From NCBI RefSeq assembly GCF_018842675.1, contig NZ_JAGTWO010000005.1, forward strand, positions 248,001 through 312,000: DNA of 64,000 bases. Reading direction: 5' to 3'. Position numbers and translations under genes: made by a program. Positions 17,638 through 27,256 of this stretch are shown piece by piece; position 1 is the stretch's first letter, and each line of letters starts with the position of its first letter. The notes below the pieces were generated by a model, which was given only the letters and a program-made list of their open reading frames with translations, did no database searches and was not told the origin of the DNA. Origin of the DNA: Candidatus Pantoea bituminis. Lineage in GTDB: Bacteria; Pseudomonadota; Gammaproteobacteria; Enterobacterales; Enterobacteriaceae.

Positions 17638-19112
17638 GCCAAATCCTCCAGCATTAACCCTGCGGTGGCTTTGGCCGACCCGATGACGCCAGGAATGCCC
17701 GCACCTGGATGCGTGCCAGCACCCACCAAATAAAGATTATGCAAATGCTTATCGCGGTTGTGTGGGCGGAACCAGGCGCTTTGAGAAAGAATCGGCTCAA
17801 CTGAAAACGCCGAACCTTGGTAAGCGTTTAATTCGTCGCGGAAGTCGAAAGGGGTGAACATGCGGTGCGTCACTAACTGGCTGCGCAGCCCCGGCATGTA
17901 GTGCTGCTCAAGGTAGTCAAAGATGCGATCGCGCAGGCGTGGGCCTTCTACCGACCAGTCGAGATTGGCTGTTCCCAGATGCGGTACCGGCGCTAACACG
18001 TAGTAACTGCCACAACCCGCTGGCGCAAGCGATGGATCGGTGACGCAAGGCGCATGAAGATAAAGCGAAAAATCCTCAGCTAAGCCGTCATGATTAAATA
18101 TCTCATCAATCAATTCGCGATAGCGCGGGCCGAAACAGACGGTGTGATGCGCCAACTGATCGTGATGGTGATTTAAGCCGAAGTAGAGGACAAACAGCGA
18201 GTTGCTCATGCGTTTGCCCTTAAGCGAACGGGCCTGCGCAGTTGAACCCGCATGCTCGCTGAGCAAGTCATTGTAGGTATGCACCACATCGGCATTCGAC
18301 GCGACGGCACGCGTGGGGAATACGCGACCATCCTGCAAATGTACCGCTTTGACGTTTTCGCCTTCAGTTTCTAACCGGCTGACTTTTGCATTCAACGCGA
18401 CTTCACCGCCCAAATCTTCGAACAATTTCACCATGCCATTGACCAGCGCGCCGGTGCCGCCGCGCGGGAACCAGACACCCCATTCACGCTCAAGTGCATG
18501 AATCAACGTGTAAATCGAGGAAGTGGCAAAAGGATTTCCGCCTACCAGCAATGAGTGGAAGGAAAAAGCCTGCCGCAAATGTTCATCTTCGATATAGCTT
18601 GCGACTTTGCTGTAAACGCTGCGCCAGGCCTGCAAACGCGCAAGCTGCGGCGCGGCGCGGATCATGTCGCGGAAGGATAAAAACGGCACCGTCCCGAGTT
18701 TCAGATAACCTTCTTTAAAAACGGCGCGGGAGTAATCCAAAAACTGGCGATAACCTTCGACATCACGCGGATTAAATTGCGCTATCTGCTGCTCAAGCTG
18801 CGCCTGATCGTTGTCGTAGTTAAAAATGTTGCCATTTTCCCAACACAAACGGTAAAACGGCGCGACCGGCAGCAGATCGACATACTCTTTCATCTGTTTG
18901 CCAGCCAGCGTAAACAACTCTTCTATCGCGCTGGGATCGGTGATTACCGTTGGCCCGGCATCAAAAGTAAAACCGTGGTCCTGATAAACGTAAGCGCGAC
19001 CGCCAGGCTTGTCGCGCTGTTCAAGTAAAAGGGTGGGAATACCTGCCGCCTGAAGGCGAATAGCCAATGCGAGGCCACCAAAGCCTGCGCCAATTACTGC
19101 AGTTTTTTTCAT
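17634..19112 (-). CDS. crtI: Phytoene desaturase CrtI
   Basis: This 492-residue FAD enzyme introduces four double bonds into phytoene to make lycopene. The N-terminal Rossmann motif G-A-G-F-G-G is at 8-13 and E30-type residues follow in L-L-L-E-Q-R-D-K. The C-terminal bacterial-type desaturase signature (G-A-G-T-H-P-G-A-G-I-P-G-V) is near 465-477. Length matches Pantoea CrtI (492). It overlaps crtY by four bases upstream and crtB by four bases downstream, indicating translational coupling. Confidence 0.97.
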   Translation of the reverse strand: MKKTAVIGAGFGGLALAIRLQAAGIPTLLLEQRDKPGGRAYVYQDHGFTFDAGPTVITDPSAIEELFTLAGKQMKEYVDLLPVAPFYRLCWENGNIFNYDNDQAQLEQQIAQFNPRDVEGYRQFLDYSRAVFKEGYLKLGTVPFLSFRDMIRAAPQLARLQAWRSVYSKVASYIEDEHLRQAFSFHSLLVGGNPFATSSIYTLIHALEREWGVWFPRGGTGALVNGMVKLFEDLGGEVALNAKVSRLETEGENVKAVHLQDGRVFPTRAVASNADVVHTYNDLLSEHAGSTAQARSLKGKRMSNSLFVLYFGLNHHHDQLAHHTVCFGPRYRELIDEIFNHDGLAEDFSLYLHAPCVTDPSLAPAGCGSYYVLAPVPHLGTANLDWSVEGPRLRDRIFDYLEQHYMPGLRSQLVTHRMFTPFDFRDELNAYQGSAFSVEPILSQSAWFRPHNRDKHLHNLYLVGAGTHPGAGIPGVIGSAKATAGLMLEDLA

Positions 19113-20275
19113 CGTATCGCTCGTAGACGGGAAGGTGTAGTCAAAATAGCCTGCAAAGCTGCCACGACAGGGACCGGCGGTTTGCCACTAAGAATGCGTG
19201 CCATATCGGGCAAGGTTAATTTTCCCGCATAAAAGCGGGCAATAAGGCCATCTGGTAATCCGTAAAAACGCTGCATCACTTTCCAGCGCTGATCAGCCGG
19301 TCCAGCTAAAAACAACATGCGATTCAACATGCGAAAGAAACGCTGTTTCTGCCAGGCTTCGTGGGCAAAGTGGCGGATGAGATCCTGTAGCGATGAAGCG
19401 GAAAAGCGGCTGCTTGCAGCAATACGATCGGCCAGGGCGACAGCCAGCGGCAGGGAGTAACCGGTGGTGGGATGGAAAAGACCGGCACGTAATCCTGAAC
19501 AGGCCAGCGGACGTTGCTGCCAAAATGCCTGGTGATCACCGGTCAGCGTAATGGGCAGCGCGCCTTGCTCTTCGCGCATTAACCGATCAAGCTGCCAACC
19601 CTGTTGCGCTGCGTAAGCGCTGATGTGCTGGCGCGCCTGCGGAGCCTTTAACGTCGCGTTATCGATGTAATGCGTATCTTCAATCAGCAATCGGGTTGCA
19701 GAGAGCGGCAAGGTATAAACAAAGCGATAGCCTTGCTGCTGGTCAACTGTGGCGTCCATGATGATTGGCGCCGTTAAGCCGTGCGGTTGCTTAAGCTGCC
19801 ATTCCTGACCGACAAAAGCCTGAAAACCCACCAGCAGGGCGTCATCCGGCTGGTAGCCGCGCCCGTCAATCACCGCATCGGCGGTAATCATACGTCCATC
19901 TTCGAGTTGCACACTCACCGGCGTGATTGCCGTCACCTGAGTGTGCGTCAGCAAGTTGTCTCTAAATCGCTCATACAGCACGCGGGCAAAATGCTGTGAG
20001 GTAGCACAAAAATAGCCGCTGTTAAGACGGCGAGTGCGTTGCGGAAACCGCACGTGATAGTGCGTCCAGGAGTGAGCAATCAGCGGAGCGATCCAGCGAT
20101 GCTGTTCCGGCGTGAGATCGTCGGCATGAAAGGACCAGGTATGATTGCCACCCGCTTGCTGTTCACTTTCAATCAGCAACAGCGAAAGTTCAGGATGCGT
20201 CTGCTGTAAGCGCAGTGCAATCAAGCCGTTTGCTAATCCAGCGCCAACAAAAATAAGGTCATAATGCGGTTGCAT
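19109..20275 (-). CDS. crtY: Lycopene beta-cyclase CrtY
   Basis: This 388-residue flavoprotein cyclises both ends of lycopene to beta-carotene. An N-terminal dinucleotide-binding motif (D-L-I-F-V-G-A-G-L-A-N-G) is at 6-17. The conserved D-G-R-G-Y motif lies near 140 and D-T-H-Y near 205. The chosen ATG at 20275 gives the family length (about 382-388). A longer frame exists upstream but lies within crtX. The start overlaps the crtX end by 17 bases. Confidence 0.96.
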   Translation of the reverse strand: MQPHYDLIFVGAGLANGLIALRLQQTHPELSLLLIESEQQAGGNHTWSFHADDLTPEQHRWIAPLIAHSWTHYHVRFPQRTRRLNSGYFCATSQHFARVLYERFRDNLLTHTQVTAITPVSVQLEDGRMITADAVIDGRGYQPDDALLVGFQAFVGQEWQLKQPHGLTAPIIMDATVDQQQGYRFVYTLPLSATRLLIEDTHYIDNATLKAPQARQHISAYAAQQGWQLDRLMREEQGALPITLTGDHQAFWQQRPLACSGLRAGLFHPTTGYSLPLAVALADRIAASSRFSASSLQDLIRHFAHEAWQKQRFFRMLNRMLFLAGPADQRWKVMQRFYGLPDGLIARFYAGKLTLPDMARILSGKPPVPVVAALQAILTTPSRLRAIR

Positions 20276-21566
20276 ACAGGCTTCCTTTAAATGCGGGATG
20301 CAACACCGGACGGCGCGTGTTGACTGCCTGTTCAATAATGGCCGCCGCGGTTTCACTTCCGCCCGCCTGGCGCAGCGCGGGCTGTAACGTGCGCATGCGC
20401 TGACGATAGTGATCGTTACTCAGCAGCGAACGCAGTTGGCGCGCCATTGCATGGCTGGTGGTGAAGCGTGAAGCGCTTCGTCCAATGCCGTGATAAACAA
20501 TGCGTGAGGCAACACCGGGCTGATCAAACGCCAGCGGCAACGCCAACAGCGGCGTGAGATGATTTACCGCATCCAACACAGTGTTGAGTCCGCCATGGCT
20601 AATCACCACTTGCGCTTGTGCCAGAGCCGCCGACTGATCGGCAAAATCCACGACGCGCGTATGGCTGTTATGCGCCAGCTTTTCCGCCTGAAAAGGTGAA
20701 AGGCGACCGCAATGCGCCAGCAGCAGCTGTGCATCCACTTCCTGACAGGCGCGCGCAATGGTTTTAAATAAGCCATAGCGGTGGCCTTGCAACGTGCCCA
20801 GCGAGGCAAAAATGCGCGGCTTGTCGTTATCATCAAAATAGTTTTCAGCGGATGAAGTGGATTGCGTAAGCGAGCGTAGCGGGCCGACGGCGTGGAAAGT
20901 CTCGGGCAGGGCATAACGCGGGAAATCGAGCTCTGGGATCAACTGGCTGATTTGCGCCAGCGGGGATAAACATTCGTGCAGCTTATTTCGCGGCGTCAGG
21001 CCGAAATTGTTGGCATGTTGAGCAATCACGCGATCGTGACGGCGCATCAACCAGTCATATATTTTCTCGCTGGTGGCATAGCGCTCTTTGGCATAGTCAT
21101 CATTTTTGTAATCAAACGGCATGACGGCCAACGGCAAATCGGCTTCACGATTCAGCGGTAATGCGCAGGCAACCGAAACGAAAGGCAACCCCAGCGCTTC
21201 TGCGGCTAAAGCACCGGCAGGTTCCATCTGATCAACGATCACACCATCAACCGCTAATGCAGTTAGCGCAGCAGGCAATTCCCGACACAACATATCGGTA
21301 GTACGGGCCATTTCAGTGATCAGGCGCAGCATGGAGGGGCCAAGAGGATGCGCCGCCAGTTTTAAGGTATGCGCCAGGCTACCTGCGGGATGGCTAGTCA
21401 ATCCAACAGGACGGAACTGAATAGCGGGCGTGCTAACTAAAGTTTGAACGTCAATTTGATTGATAAAGGTCACGCGGTGGCCTCGCGCTATCAACGCGTG
21501 TGAGACATTTTGCAAGGCTTGCACATGGCTATAGAAAGGCGGCGAAACGACCGCGAAGTGACTCAT
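20259..21566 (-). CDS. crtX: Zeaxanthin glucosyltransferase CrtX
   Basis: This 435-residue UDP-glucosyltransferase of the GT1 family glucosylates both hydroxyls of zeaxanthin. A C-terminal nucleotide-sugar region contains I-S-H-G-G-L-N-T (near 339-346), where the His and Gly residues bind UDP-sugar. The N-terminal S-P-P-F-Y-S-H segment begins the acceptor domain. It overlaps crtE upstream by four bases and crtY downstream by 17. Confidence 0.95.
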   Translation of the reverse strand: MSHFAVVSPPFYSHVQALQNVSHALIARGHRVTFINQIDVQTLVSTPAIQFRPVGLTSHPAGSLAHTLKLAAHPLGPSMLRLITEMARTTDMLCRELPAALTALAVDGVIVDQMEPAGALAAEALGLPFVSVACALPLNREADLPLAVMPFDYKNDDYAKERYATSEKIYDWLMRRHDRVIAQHANNFGLTPRNKLHECLSPLAQISQLIPELDFPRYALPETFHAVGPLRSLTQSTSSAENYFDDNDKPRIFASLGTLQGHRYGLFKTIARACQEVDAQLLLAHCGRLSPFQAEKLAHNSHTRVVDFADQSAALAQAQVVISHGGLNTVLDAVNHLTPLLALPLAFDQPGVASRIVYHGIGRSASRFTTSHAMARQLRSLLSNDHYRQRMRTLQPALRQAGGSETAAAIIEQAVNTRRPVLHPAFKGSLYATAL

Positions 21567-22483
21567 GCAGCATCCTTAGCTGACAGCAGCGAGTTTTTCT
21601 CGAACCAGCTTTGAATAAAATGTTGCGTGGCATAACCATTCTGGCAAGCCGCTTCAAGATGCTGATTGGCACGATGCAGATGATCGCGTAAACGATTCTC
21701 CACCGCTTTCGCGCCCAACATATTCACCAGCGTCGACTTCCCGGCATCTTTATTACAATCCTTGCCGGTATTCGTCATGCCATCAGCAAGATCATCAAGT
21801 AGTTGAAACGCCTGCCCAAGATCGAGTGAGAAGCGATGCAGCTTTTCACGCGCTTCTGAGGAAGCATTCGCAACGATTGATGCCATCTGCATTGAGGCGC
21901 AAAACAGGGTGCTGGTTTTGAATTGATTGGTCATCAAAATGGCATCCGCATTGCGCGGTTTGTCACCCTCAGAGAGATCTTTAAATTGCCCTTGCACCAA
22001 GCCTTGCAACCCAACAGCGTGAGACAATTCTGTCACCGCCTGATTCTTCGCATTGGCGGGTAAGCCTTCCGCGCAGGCGATCACACCAAAGGCTTTACTG
22101 AGCAGCGCAACCGCAGCCAAAATCGCCACATGTTCGCCAAACTGGCAATGAATAGTGGGTTGGCCGCGTCGCATTTGCGCATTATCCATGCAGGGCATGT
22201 CGTCGAGGATTAACGAGGCTGCATGAACCATTTCAATGGCGCAAGCCAGATCCAGCAGTCCACGATGACTCAGATCACAGCCCAAATCGCGTGCAGTTAA
22301 CAGCAGAAGCATGGGGCGAATACGTTTACCGGGCGCTAAAGTGCCTTCGCGCATTGCCGCACCAACGCAATCGCGCTCACCGTCTACCGGTAAAAGTTCA
22401 TCAAGACGCAGTTCAATATCGCTCAATAGCATTGAAATATCGCTGTGAGGATAATTGACCTGTTTTTCTGCACAAGCCGTCAT
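21563..22483 (-). CDS. crtE: Geranylgeranyl diphosphate synthase CrtE
   Basis: This 306-residue trans-prenyl synthase makes C20 GGPP from FPP and IPP, the entry step to carotenoids. The first Asp-rich motif D-D-M-P-C-M-D is at 94-100 and the second (D-D-L-A-D) is near 236. The ATG at 22483 matches the usual length of about 302. An upstream in-frame ATG at 22519 is less likely. It is the first gene of crtEXYIB, and the operon promoter should lie in 22484-22711. No idi (IPP isomerase) gene is present in this cluster. Confidence 0.96.
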   Translation of the reverse strand: MTACAEKQVNYPHSDISMLLSDIELRLDELLPVDGERDCVGAAMREGTLAPGKRIRPMLLLLTARDLGCDLSHRGLLDLACAIEMVHAASLILDDMPCMDNAQMRRGQPTIHCQFGEHVAILAAVALLSKAFGVIACAEGLPANAKNQAVTELSHAVGLQGLVQGQFKDLSEGDKPRNADAILMTNQFKTSTLFCASMQMASIVANASSEAREKLHRFSLDLGQAFQLLDDLADGMTNTGKDCNKDAGKSTLVNMLGAKAVENRLRDHLHRANQHLEAACQNGYATQHFIQSWFEKNSLLSAKDAA

Positions 22484-22711
22484 TAAGGCTGTCCTTATTA
22501 GCAGATGAATGCACAGCAAGTCGAAACAAAGTCGATGCCATATTCATAGTATGTTTACTGCCACATTATGGTTGGCAGGTATTCAAGGCACGGTGGTCAA
22601 AAACCACATAATCAATATTAGTTGAGGATTAATAAAAGGTGGGGAATTCAGAAACATTCATCGATTCTTTACCAAAAATTTAACGTTTCTGAGCCGATGA
22701 AATGTGGCCAA

Positions 22712-23260
22712 TTATCCGAGCAGCGTTCGCAATTCACTCATCACATGAATAACTTCCTGTGAGGTTAATGCGCCATCTTTTGCAAAGCGCACAATGCCAT
22801 GTTGATCAACCACAATGACTGTTGAACCTTGCGGTTTAAGCTGCCATGTATGCTGCGCAACACCGCTGTTATCAATAATAAATTGCTGCCATGGGGTCGA
22901 TTTCTTACTGGATTCAATACTGCGCACCACAAATATGCCACTGCCTGGCAGTACATCATCGGTATTGACGATAGTGGTGGTTTGGAAAGTGTTACGCGGT
23001 AAAGCGGCGTGTTCTAATGCGCTGATCAATCCTGCCGTTTGCTCCTTTGCCGATATCCTTCCTGCGACATGAATAATCAAACGCACTTTACCGGTCAGCG
23101 CCTGACTACGCCATTTTTGATAATTCAGTTTCCCTTGCTGCATTACCATTTCACCTTTATCGGCGATAAAGATTGAAGGCACCGGCTGGCCAAGCATCAC
23201 GTTATGTGCGTTGGCTAATGAAGAAAATAGTGTCAGTGATATCAATGCAGAACGTAGCAA
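22712..23260 (-). CDS. ytfJ: YtfJ family periplasmic protein
   Basis: This 182-residue protein has a signal peptide ending near residue 18 (S-L-A-N-A-H). The following region has the thioredoxin/peroxiredoxin-like fold assigned to E. coli YtfJ, with no Cys in a redox motif. Length is the same as YtfJ (184). Its function is unknown in all organisms. It is monocistronic and points towards crtE, with about 230 bases in between. Confidence 0.85.
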   Translation of the reverse strand: MLRSALISLTLFSSLANAHNVMLGQPVPSIFIADKGEMVMQQGKLNYQKWRSQALTGKVRLIIHVAGRISAKEQTAGLISALEHAALPRNTFQTTTIVNTDDVLPGSGIFVVRSIESSKKSTPWQQFIIDNSGVAQHTWQLKPQGSTVIVVDQHGIVRFAKDGALTSQEVIHVMSELRTLLG

Positions 23261-23409
23261 GTGAGCCTCTCATTTCTTGGATATTGATGGCTATCAGCGT
23301 AGCAACTTTTTGAATCGGCGGACGCTTTATCGCTTAACACTGTTTCAGATCAATAAATGAACCGAGAAATAGCTCAAAAATGCCTTATTACCGAAAAAAG
23401 GAGGCGAAA

Positions 23410-23640
23410 ATGCGTAGCGGCTTGATGACGTTGAATGAGATGGCGCGCTATATCGGTGTTTCTTCACCGAGATTGGTCAGAGCAATGTGTAATCGCGGAA
23501 CGCTGGCCGGCATTCCCTTACCCCAGGCAACGGAGTCGGCCCCTTTGGCTCAGCGACACTGGCGCCGCGAAGAGGTGCGGCAATTTAAGCATGCGTTACA
23601 GCGCGCAAAGGCGGCGCAATGGGATGAGGGGATCAACTAA
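23410..23640 (+). CDS. Small MerR/excisionase-like helix-turn-helix protein
   Basis: This 76-residue protein starts at an ATG with a perfect GGAGG ribosome site (23400-23404). Residues 7-30 (L-N-E-M-A-R-Y-I-G-V-S-S-P-R-L-V) form a winged-helix start like MerR/excisionase proteins. The rest is basic and helical. It could be a small regulator or a phage/plasmid directionality factor, but no integrase or attachment site was found nearby. Only the fold is suggested. Confidence 0.6.
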   Translation: MRSGLMTLNEMARYIGVSSPRLVRAMCNRGTLAGIPLPQATESAPLAQRHWRREEVRQFKHALQRAKAAQWDEGIN

Positions 23641-23646
23641 AAACAG

Positions 23647-23670
23647 GGGAAGGCGATATACAGCCTTCCC
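23647..23670. terminator. Convergent hairpin between HTH gene and porin gene
   Basis: GGGAAGGC (23647-23654) pairs with GCCTTCCC (23663-23670) across 8 bases. It lies between two converging genes and may terminate both. There is no long T run on either side. Confidence 0.5.
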
Positions 23671-23679
23671 GTGATGGTG

Positions 23680-24951
23680 TTAGAAGTCGTATTGCAGTGA
23701 CAAGCGATTCTGCCAGAAATCTGAGTCATACAGCGGCGAAGTCTGTACTCCGGCAAAATCGGTCAGGCTCAAGCCTTTTAATACGCCGGTAAAGTTCCAG
23801 GTGAAATAAACCAGGTATTCTGACTGATTGATGCTGGAGGAGTCCGCAGCCGGTTTAAGATCCATAAAAGAATAACGCGAGCCAATCGACAGGTTTTCAT
23901 TCATGACGTAGTTCACGTCCGTTGACCACGCATTGCCACTGCCTAAATCCTGGGTGCTGGTAAAGAAGGGTTGTGCGAAGTAGGGGCCAGACGAGGTATT
24001 GTGCGCGTAAGGTGTCACCAGCGAACCATTATTCCAGCTGTCACCGCTGGCAGCGATGTGGTCATAGCCCAATTTCCAGCTCAGTGATGGCGTAAAGCTC
24101 AGCGCCAGCTGTGCACCGTAAGAAGTGCTGTTGACTTCGCCCGCCAGCGCTTTACCTTGGCTGGTGCCACGAATAACTTGCAGGCCAAAATCAGGCTGGA
24201 AGGTCGCTTCTTGCCAGCGTAAATGGCTTTCACCGAATACGATGCGAGAATAGTCCGCGTACTCTTCATACCAAAGTTGACCGCTTAAGGTTTTATCGTC
24301 CCATTGCGTAGCGCGTCCGCCGCCAATGCCCCACATGCCGTTGGTGCGTTCATCTACATCGGTATATGCGGTGCTGTCGAGAAACTGGTCGTCTCCCCAC
24401 GGTTTATAACGCCAGACTTTGGTTGCATGCAGGAAGTTTTGCTTGTCGCCGTAATGCGCATCAACGCCGCGAAAAAGTATCGGCGTTATTCGCCAGTCAT
24501 AATCACCGACAAAAGGAATATCGATGCGTTGATCGCCCGCAGTTATTTTAAAGTCATCTTTCTGCCAGCTTAAATAAGCTTCACCGACATTGGTTTGATT
24601 ATCGCCAATATCACTAATGGTATGCGCTTCATCTGGATGATCAATTCCGCGTAAAAATATTCCGCTAACGCCCGCCCGGAAACCATAAAATGGGGCGGTT
24701 TCATATTTCAAACTGCCACCGTAACTCACAGTGTCCTGATTAAAACCTTTAGAGAAATAAGCATTGTGGGTTGAATAATAAAGCGTGCGCAGGCTGCCGC
24801 TTACCGTGCCGCAGGTGAATATGTCGGTAAAGTTGTCAACGCCGCTGGTGCCATATTGGCAACTTGAGTCAATATTACTTTGCGTAGCGGCCATCGCTAC
24901 GGAGGTGAACGGAAACAACAATGCCGCAAATGAAAGCGTTTTTAAGTGCAT
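23680..24951 (-). CDS. OprD family outer membrane porin
   Basis: This 423-residue protein has a signal peptide of about 21 residues and alternating beta-strands ending in a C-terminal aromatic (Q-Y-D-F), as required for barrel assembly. The N-terminal G-S-L-R-T-L-Y-Y segment and the Asp/Arg-rich constriction-type segments fit the OprD group of substrate-specific porins common in pseudomonads but unusual in enterobacteria. A Cys pair near residues 31 and 46 is present. It is last in the nine-gene minus-strand operon and probably admits that operon's substrate through the outer membrane. Confidence 0.85.
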   Translation of the reverse strand: MHLKTLSFAALLFPFTSVAMAATQSNIDSSCQYGTSGVDNFTDIFTCGTVSGSLRTLYYSTHNAYFSKGFNQDTVSYGGSLKYETAPFYGFRAGVSGIFLRGIDHPDEAHTISDIGDNQTNVGEAYLSWQKDDFKITAGDQRIDIPFVGDYDWRITPILFRGVDAHYGDKQNFLHATKVWRYKPWGDDQFLDSTAYTDVDERTNGMWGIGGGRATQWDDKTLSGQLWYEEYADYSRIVFGESHLRWQEATFQPDFGLQVIRGTSQGKALAGEVNSTSYGAQLALSFTPSLSWKLGYDHIAASGDSWNNGSLVTPYAHNTSSGPYFAQPFFTSTQDLGSGNAWSTDVNYVMNENLSIGSRYSFMDLKPAADSSSINQSEYLVYFTWNFTGVLKGLSLTDFAGVQTSPLYDSDFWQNRLSLQYDF

Positions 24952-25037
24952 TTTCCTGAACCTTTTCCTGTCTAAAATAGAGCAAAGCCCGCCCGTCTGC
25001 TTATTAATGCAGCAAGCGGTAGATTATTTATGATTTA

Positions 25038-26432
25038 TTATACTGCGGTAACGCCGTTTATTTTAACGTCGGGCAGCGTCTCACGAACGTCCCAACCGCG
25101 CAGTTTACCCGGATTAAGTAAATTATGCGGATCGAATGCGCGTTTCATTGCAACAACATCGGGGCGAATCATCCCTTGTTTACCCTCTTCAATATGCAGC
25201 ACGTGAGGATTATTAATCTTCACGCCGTTATCGCGGTAAGTTTGCATTATATTGTTAAGACGATGTTCATCGCTATAACGCACCAAAGGTAAGCCGCTGC
25301 ACGTTAGTGCGCCATTCATGTCGCGCAAAAATTCTATATGCGAAATGACCTCGCCATTTAAGCGCTGCTCCATATCCAGCACCTGTTGCAGATAGTTGTC
25401 TGGTGCATAGGCGGTTTGCAGATAGGTCAGGGTTTTATCAATCTTCAATGCCTGTAAGGTCGTGTGATTCCAGCAATATTCGATCAGTGAATGGCCTTCA
25501 TGCTGGTCATCGCTGTAACGCAGCACGGACTGTCCAGCATGCTGCGTTAATAAAGCGGGCAACAATGCGTCACTTTCACTGCCGACGACCGAAATCACCA
25601 CATGCTTGCCTGATATTTGCTCAGGCGCGAGATCGGTAAAATAATCGGCGATAGGTGCTGCCATCACCGCAATTTGGCGTTTAACCAAGCCCGGTGAGCG
25701 GGCGAGCGCATCCGCAAACGCCATTGCGCTGGCGAAATCGCTGAAACTATCCAGCCGTTCGATCCAGTGATGGCAGGGCGCCAGCGCCAGTTCAATCTCC
25801 AGCACAATACCGTTACTGCCGTACGCGTGATGCAACAGCATGGCTTCAGGCGCCTTCAGCGTAATAATCCGTGGCGTCTCTTCCATGGTCATTATTCGCA
25901 CCGAGAGCACGTTGCCTGGTGCGGCCAGCGGACCGTAATTGATGGAGCCGACGCCGCCAAAGCCGCCGCCAAACAGACCGCCAACCGTGGCTAAGCGCCA
26001 GGTTGATGGCATGCAGCGCAGTTCCCAACCAAACGGACGCGTATAGGCTTCGAGATCGCCAAGCCGAATACCCGCTTGTGCTCGTACGCTGCCTTTACCC
26101 ATTTCCACCACCGCGTTCAGCTTCGTAATATCAACCATCACGCCGCCGTGGAGCGGAATCAGTTGACCGTAATTGCCCGTGCCGCCGCCGCGAATATTTA
26201 AAGGCAAACGTTGTGCAGCGCAGGCAGCTACCACAGCCGCCAGCTCTTCCTCATCACGCGGACGCACCGCCAGTTCGGCAAATTTATCGTCCAACAGATT
26301 TTTAAGGATTGGGCTGAACCAATGAAAGTCTCGCGACAGACGTTTTACCTTGGGGGCCTCTTTAATCCAATCGAGCGCAGGCAACGCCGCGACCACCGCA
26401 GACAGCGCGGATTGACGAACAGAATCAGACAT
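25038..26432 (-). CDS. FAD-binding oxidase/dehydrogenase (GlcD/VAO type)
   Basis: This 464-residue flavoprotein belongs to the vanillyl-alcohol-oxidase/GlcD superfamily. The FAD-binding PP loop is visible as N-I-R-G-G-G-T-G-N-Y-G-Q (about 78-89), with the second motif G-G-L-F-G-G-G-F-G-G-V-G-S near 150. The C-terminal FAD-oxidase domain ends with the typical H-N-L-L-N-P-G-K-L. No covalent-His motif, membrane anchor or iron-sulfur partner is seen. It sits between the ABC permease and porin genes, so it probably oxidises a hydroxy-acid or heterocycle intermediate of the same pathway. The substrate is unknown. Confidence 0.85.
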   Translation of the reverse strand: MSDSVRQSALSAVVAALPALDWIKEAPKVKRLSRDFHWFSPILKNLLDDKFAELAVRPRDEEELAAVVAACAAQRLPLNIRGGGTGNYGQLIPLHGGVMVDITKLNAVVEMGKGSVRAQAGIRLGDLEAYTRPFGWELRCMPSTWRLATVGGLFGGGFGGVGSINYGPLAAPGNVLSVRIMTMEETPRIITLKAPEAMLLHHAYGSNGIVLEIELALAPCHHWIERLDSFSDFASAMAFADALARSPGLVKRQIAVMAAPIADYFTDLAPEQISGKHVVISVVGSESDALLPALLTQHAGQSVLRYSDDQHEGHSLIEYCWNHTTLQALKIDKTLTYLQTAYAPDNYLQQVLDMEQRLNGEVISHIEFLRDMNGALTCSGLPLVRYSDEHRLNNIMQTYRDNGVKINNPHVLHIEEGKQGMIRPDVVAMKRAFDPHNLLNPGKLRGWDVRETLPDVKINGVTAV

Positions 26433-26455
26433 TATGCATTCCTGTGGTAAGTAAA

Positions 26456-27256
26456 TTAGCTGTGGCTGAGTTCGCTCTCATGCCAGGCGGCCAGTACGCG
26501 ACGCGTAAGCCATGACATCACGGCAAACAACAAAAACCCCGCCAGTGAAATCAATAACAGCGCAGCAAACATCAGCGGAATATTGAGTTGATAACCGGCC
26601 TGCAATATCTGATAAGCCAGACCCGTATCGGTGCCGCCGGTACCCGCGACAAATTCAGCCACAACCGCACCAATCAACGACAAACCGCTGGAGATGCGCA
26701 AGGCACCGAAGAAATAGGGCAACGCGGAAGGAATGCGCAGACGCAGCAGAATCTGCATACGCGAAGCGTGATTAAGCTGGAAATAGCTCAGCAACCCAGG
26801 CGAAACGCTACGCAAGCCTTGCGTGGTGTTGGAGATGATAGGGAAGACTGCCATCAAGGTGGCGCACACCACCAGCGACAAGGTGGTGTCTTTCACCCAG
26901 ATGATGATCAATGGCGCAATCGCCACAATCGGCGTCACTTGTAAAAAAACAATGTAGGGGAAGAGCGCGGTCTCGATAAAACGGTTCTGCACCAGTAAAA
27001 AGGCGATCACCGAGCCAATAACTATGGCCACAGCAAACGAAATCACTGTGATCTTCATGGTGTAGAGCAGCGACATAAACAGCGAAGGGAAATTTTGCAT
27101 CAGGCTCTGCGCCACCACCAGCGGCGAGGGCACCAAAAACACCGGTACTTGCAGAGCGGTGACCAGCCATTGCCATAGCAGTAATATTGCCACCGCCATC
27201 AACAGTGGATAAAACAGTTTTTGAAATGACTGGCGTGCAGCAAACGGGGTTTTCAT
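26456..27256 (-). CDS. ABC transporter permease (SsuC/TauC/ThiX type)
   Basis: This 266-residue inner membrane protein has six hydrophobic segments and the permease coupling motif (L-R-L-R-I-P-S-A-L-P-Y-F near 170). It belongs to the group that imports nitrate, sulfonates, taurine or pyrimidine precursors with an NMT1-like binding protein. It overlaps the ATPase gene by four bases and is 23 bases upstream of the FAD-oxidase gene. Confidence 0.9.
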   Translation of the reverse strand: MKTPFAARQSFQKLFYPLLMAVAILLLWQWLVTALQVPVFLVPSPLVVAQSLMQNFPSLFMSLLYTMKITVISFAVAIVIGSVIAFLLVQNRFIETALFPYIVFLQVTPIVAIAPLIIIWVKDTTLSLVVCATLMAVFPIISNTTQGLRSVSPGLLSYFQLNHASRMQILLRLRIPSALPYFFGALRISSGLSLIGAVVAEFVAGTGGTDTGLAYQILQAGYQLNIPLMFAALLLISLAGFLLFAVMSWLTRRVLAAWHESELSHS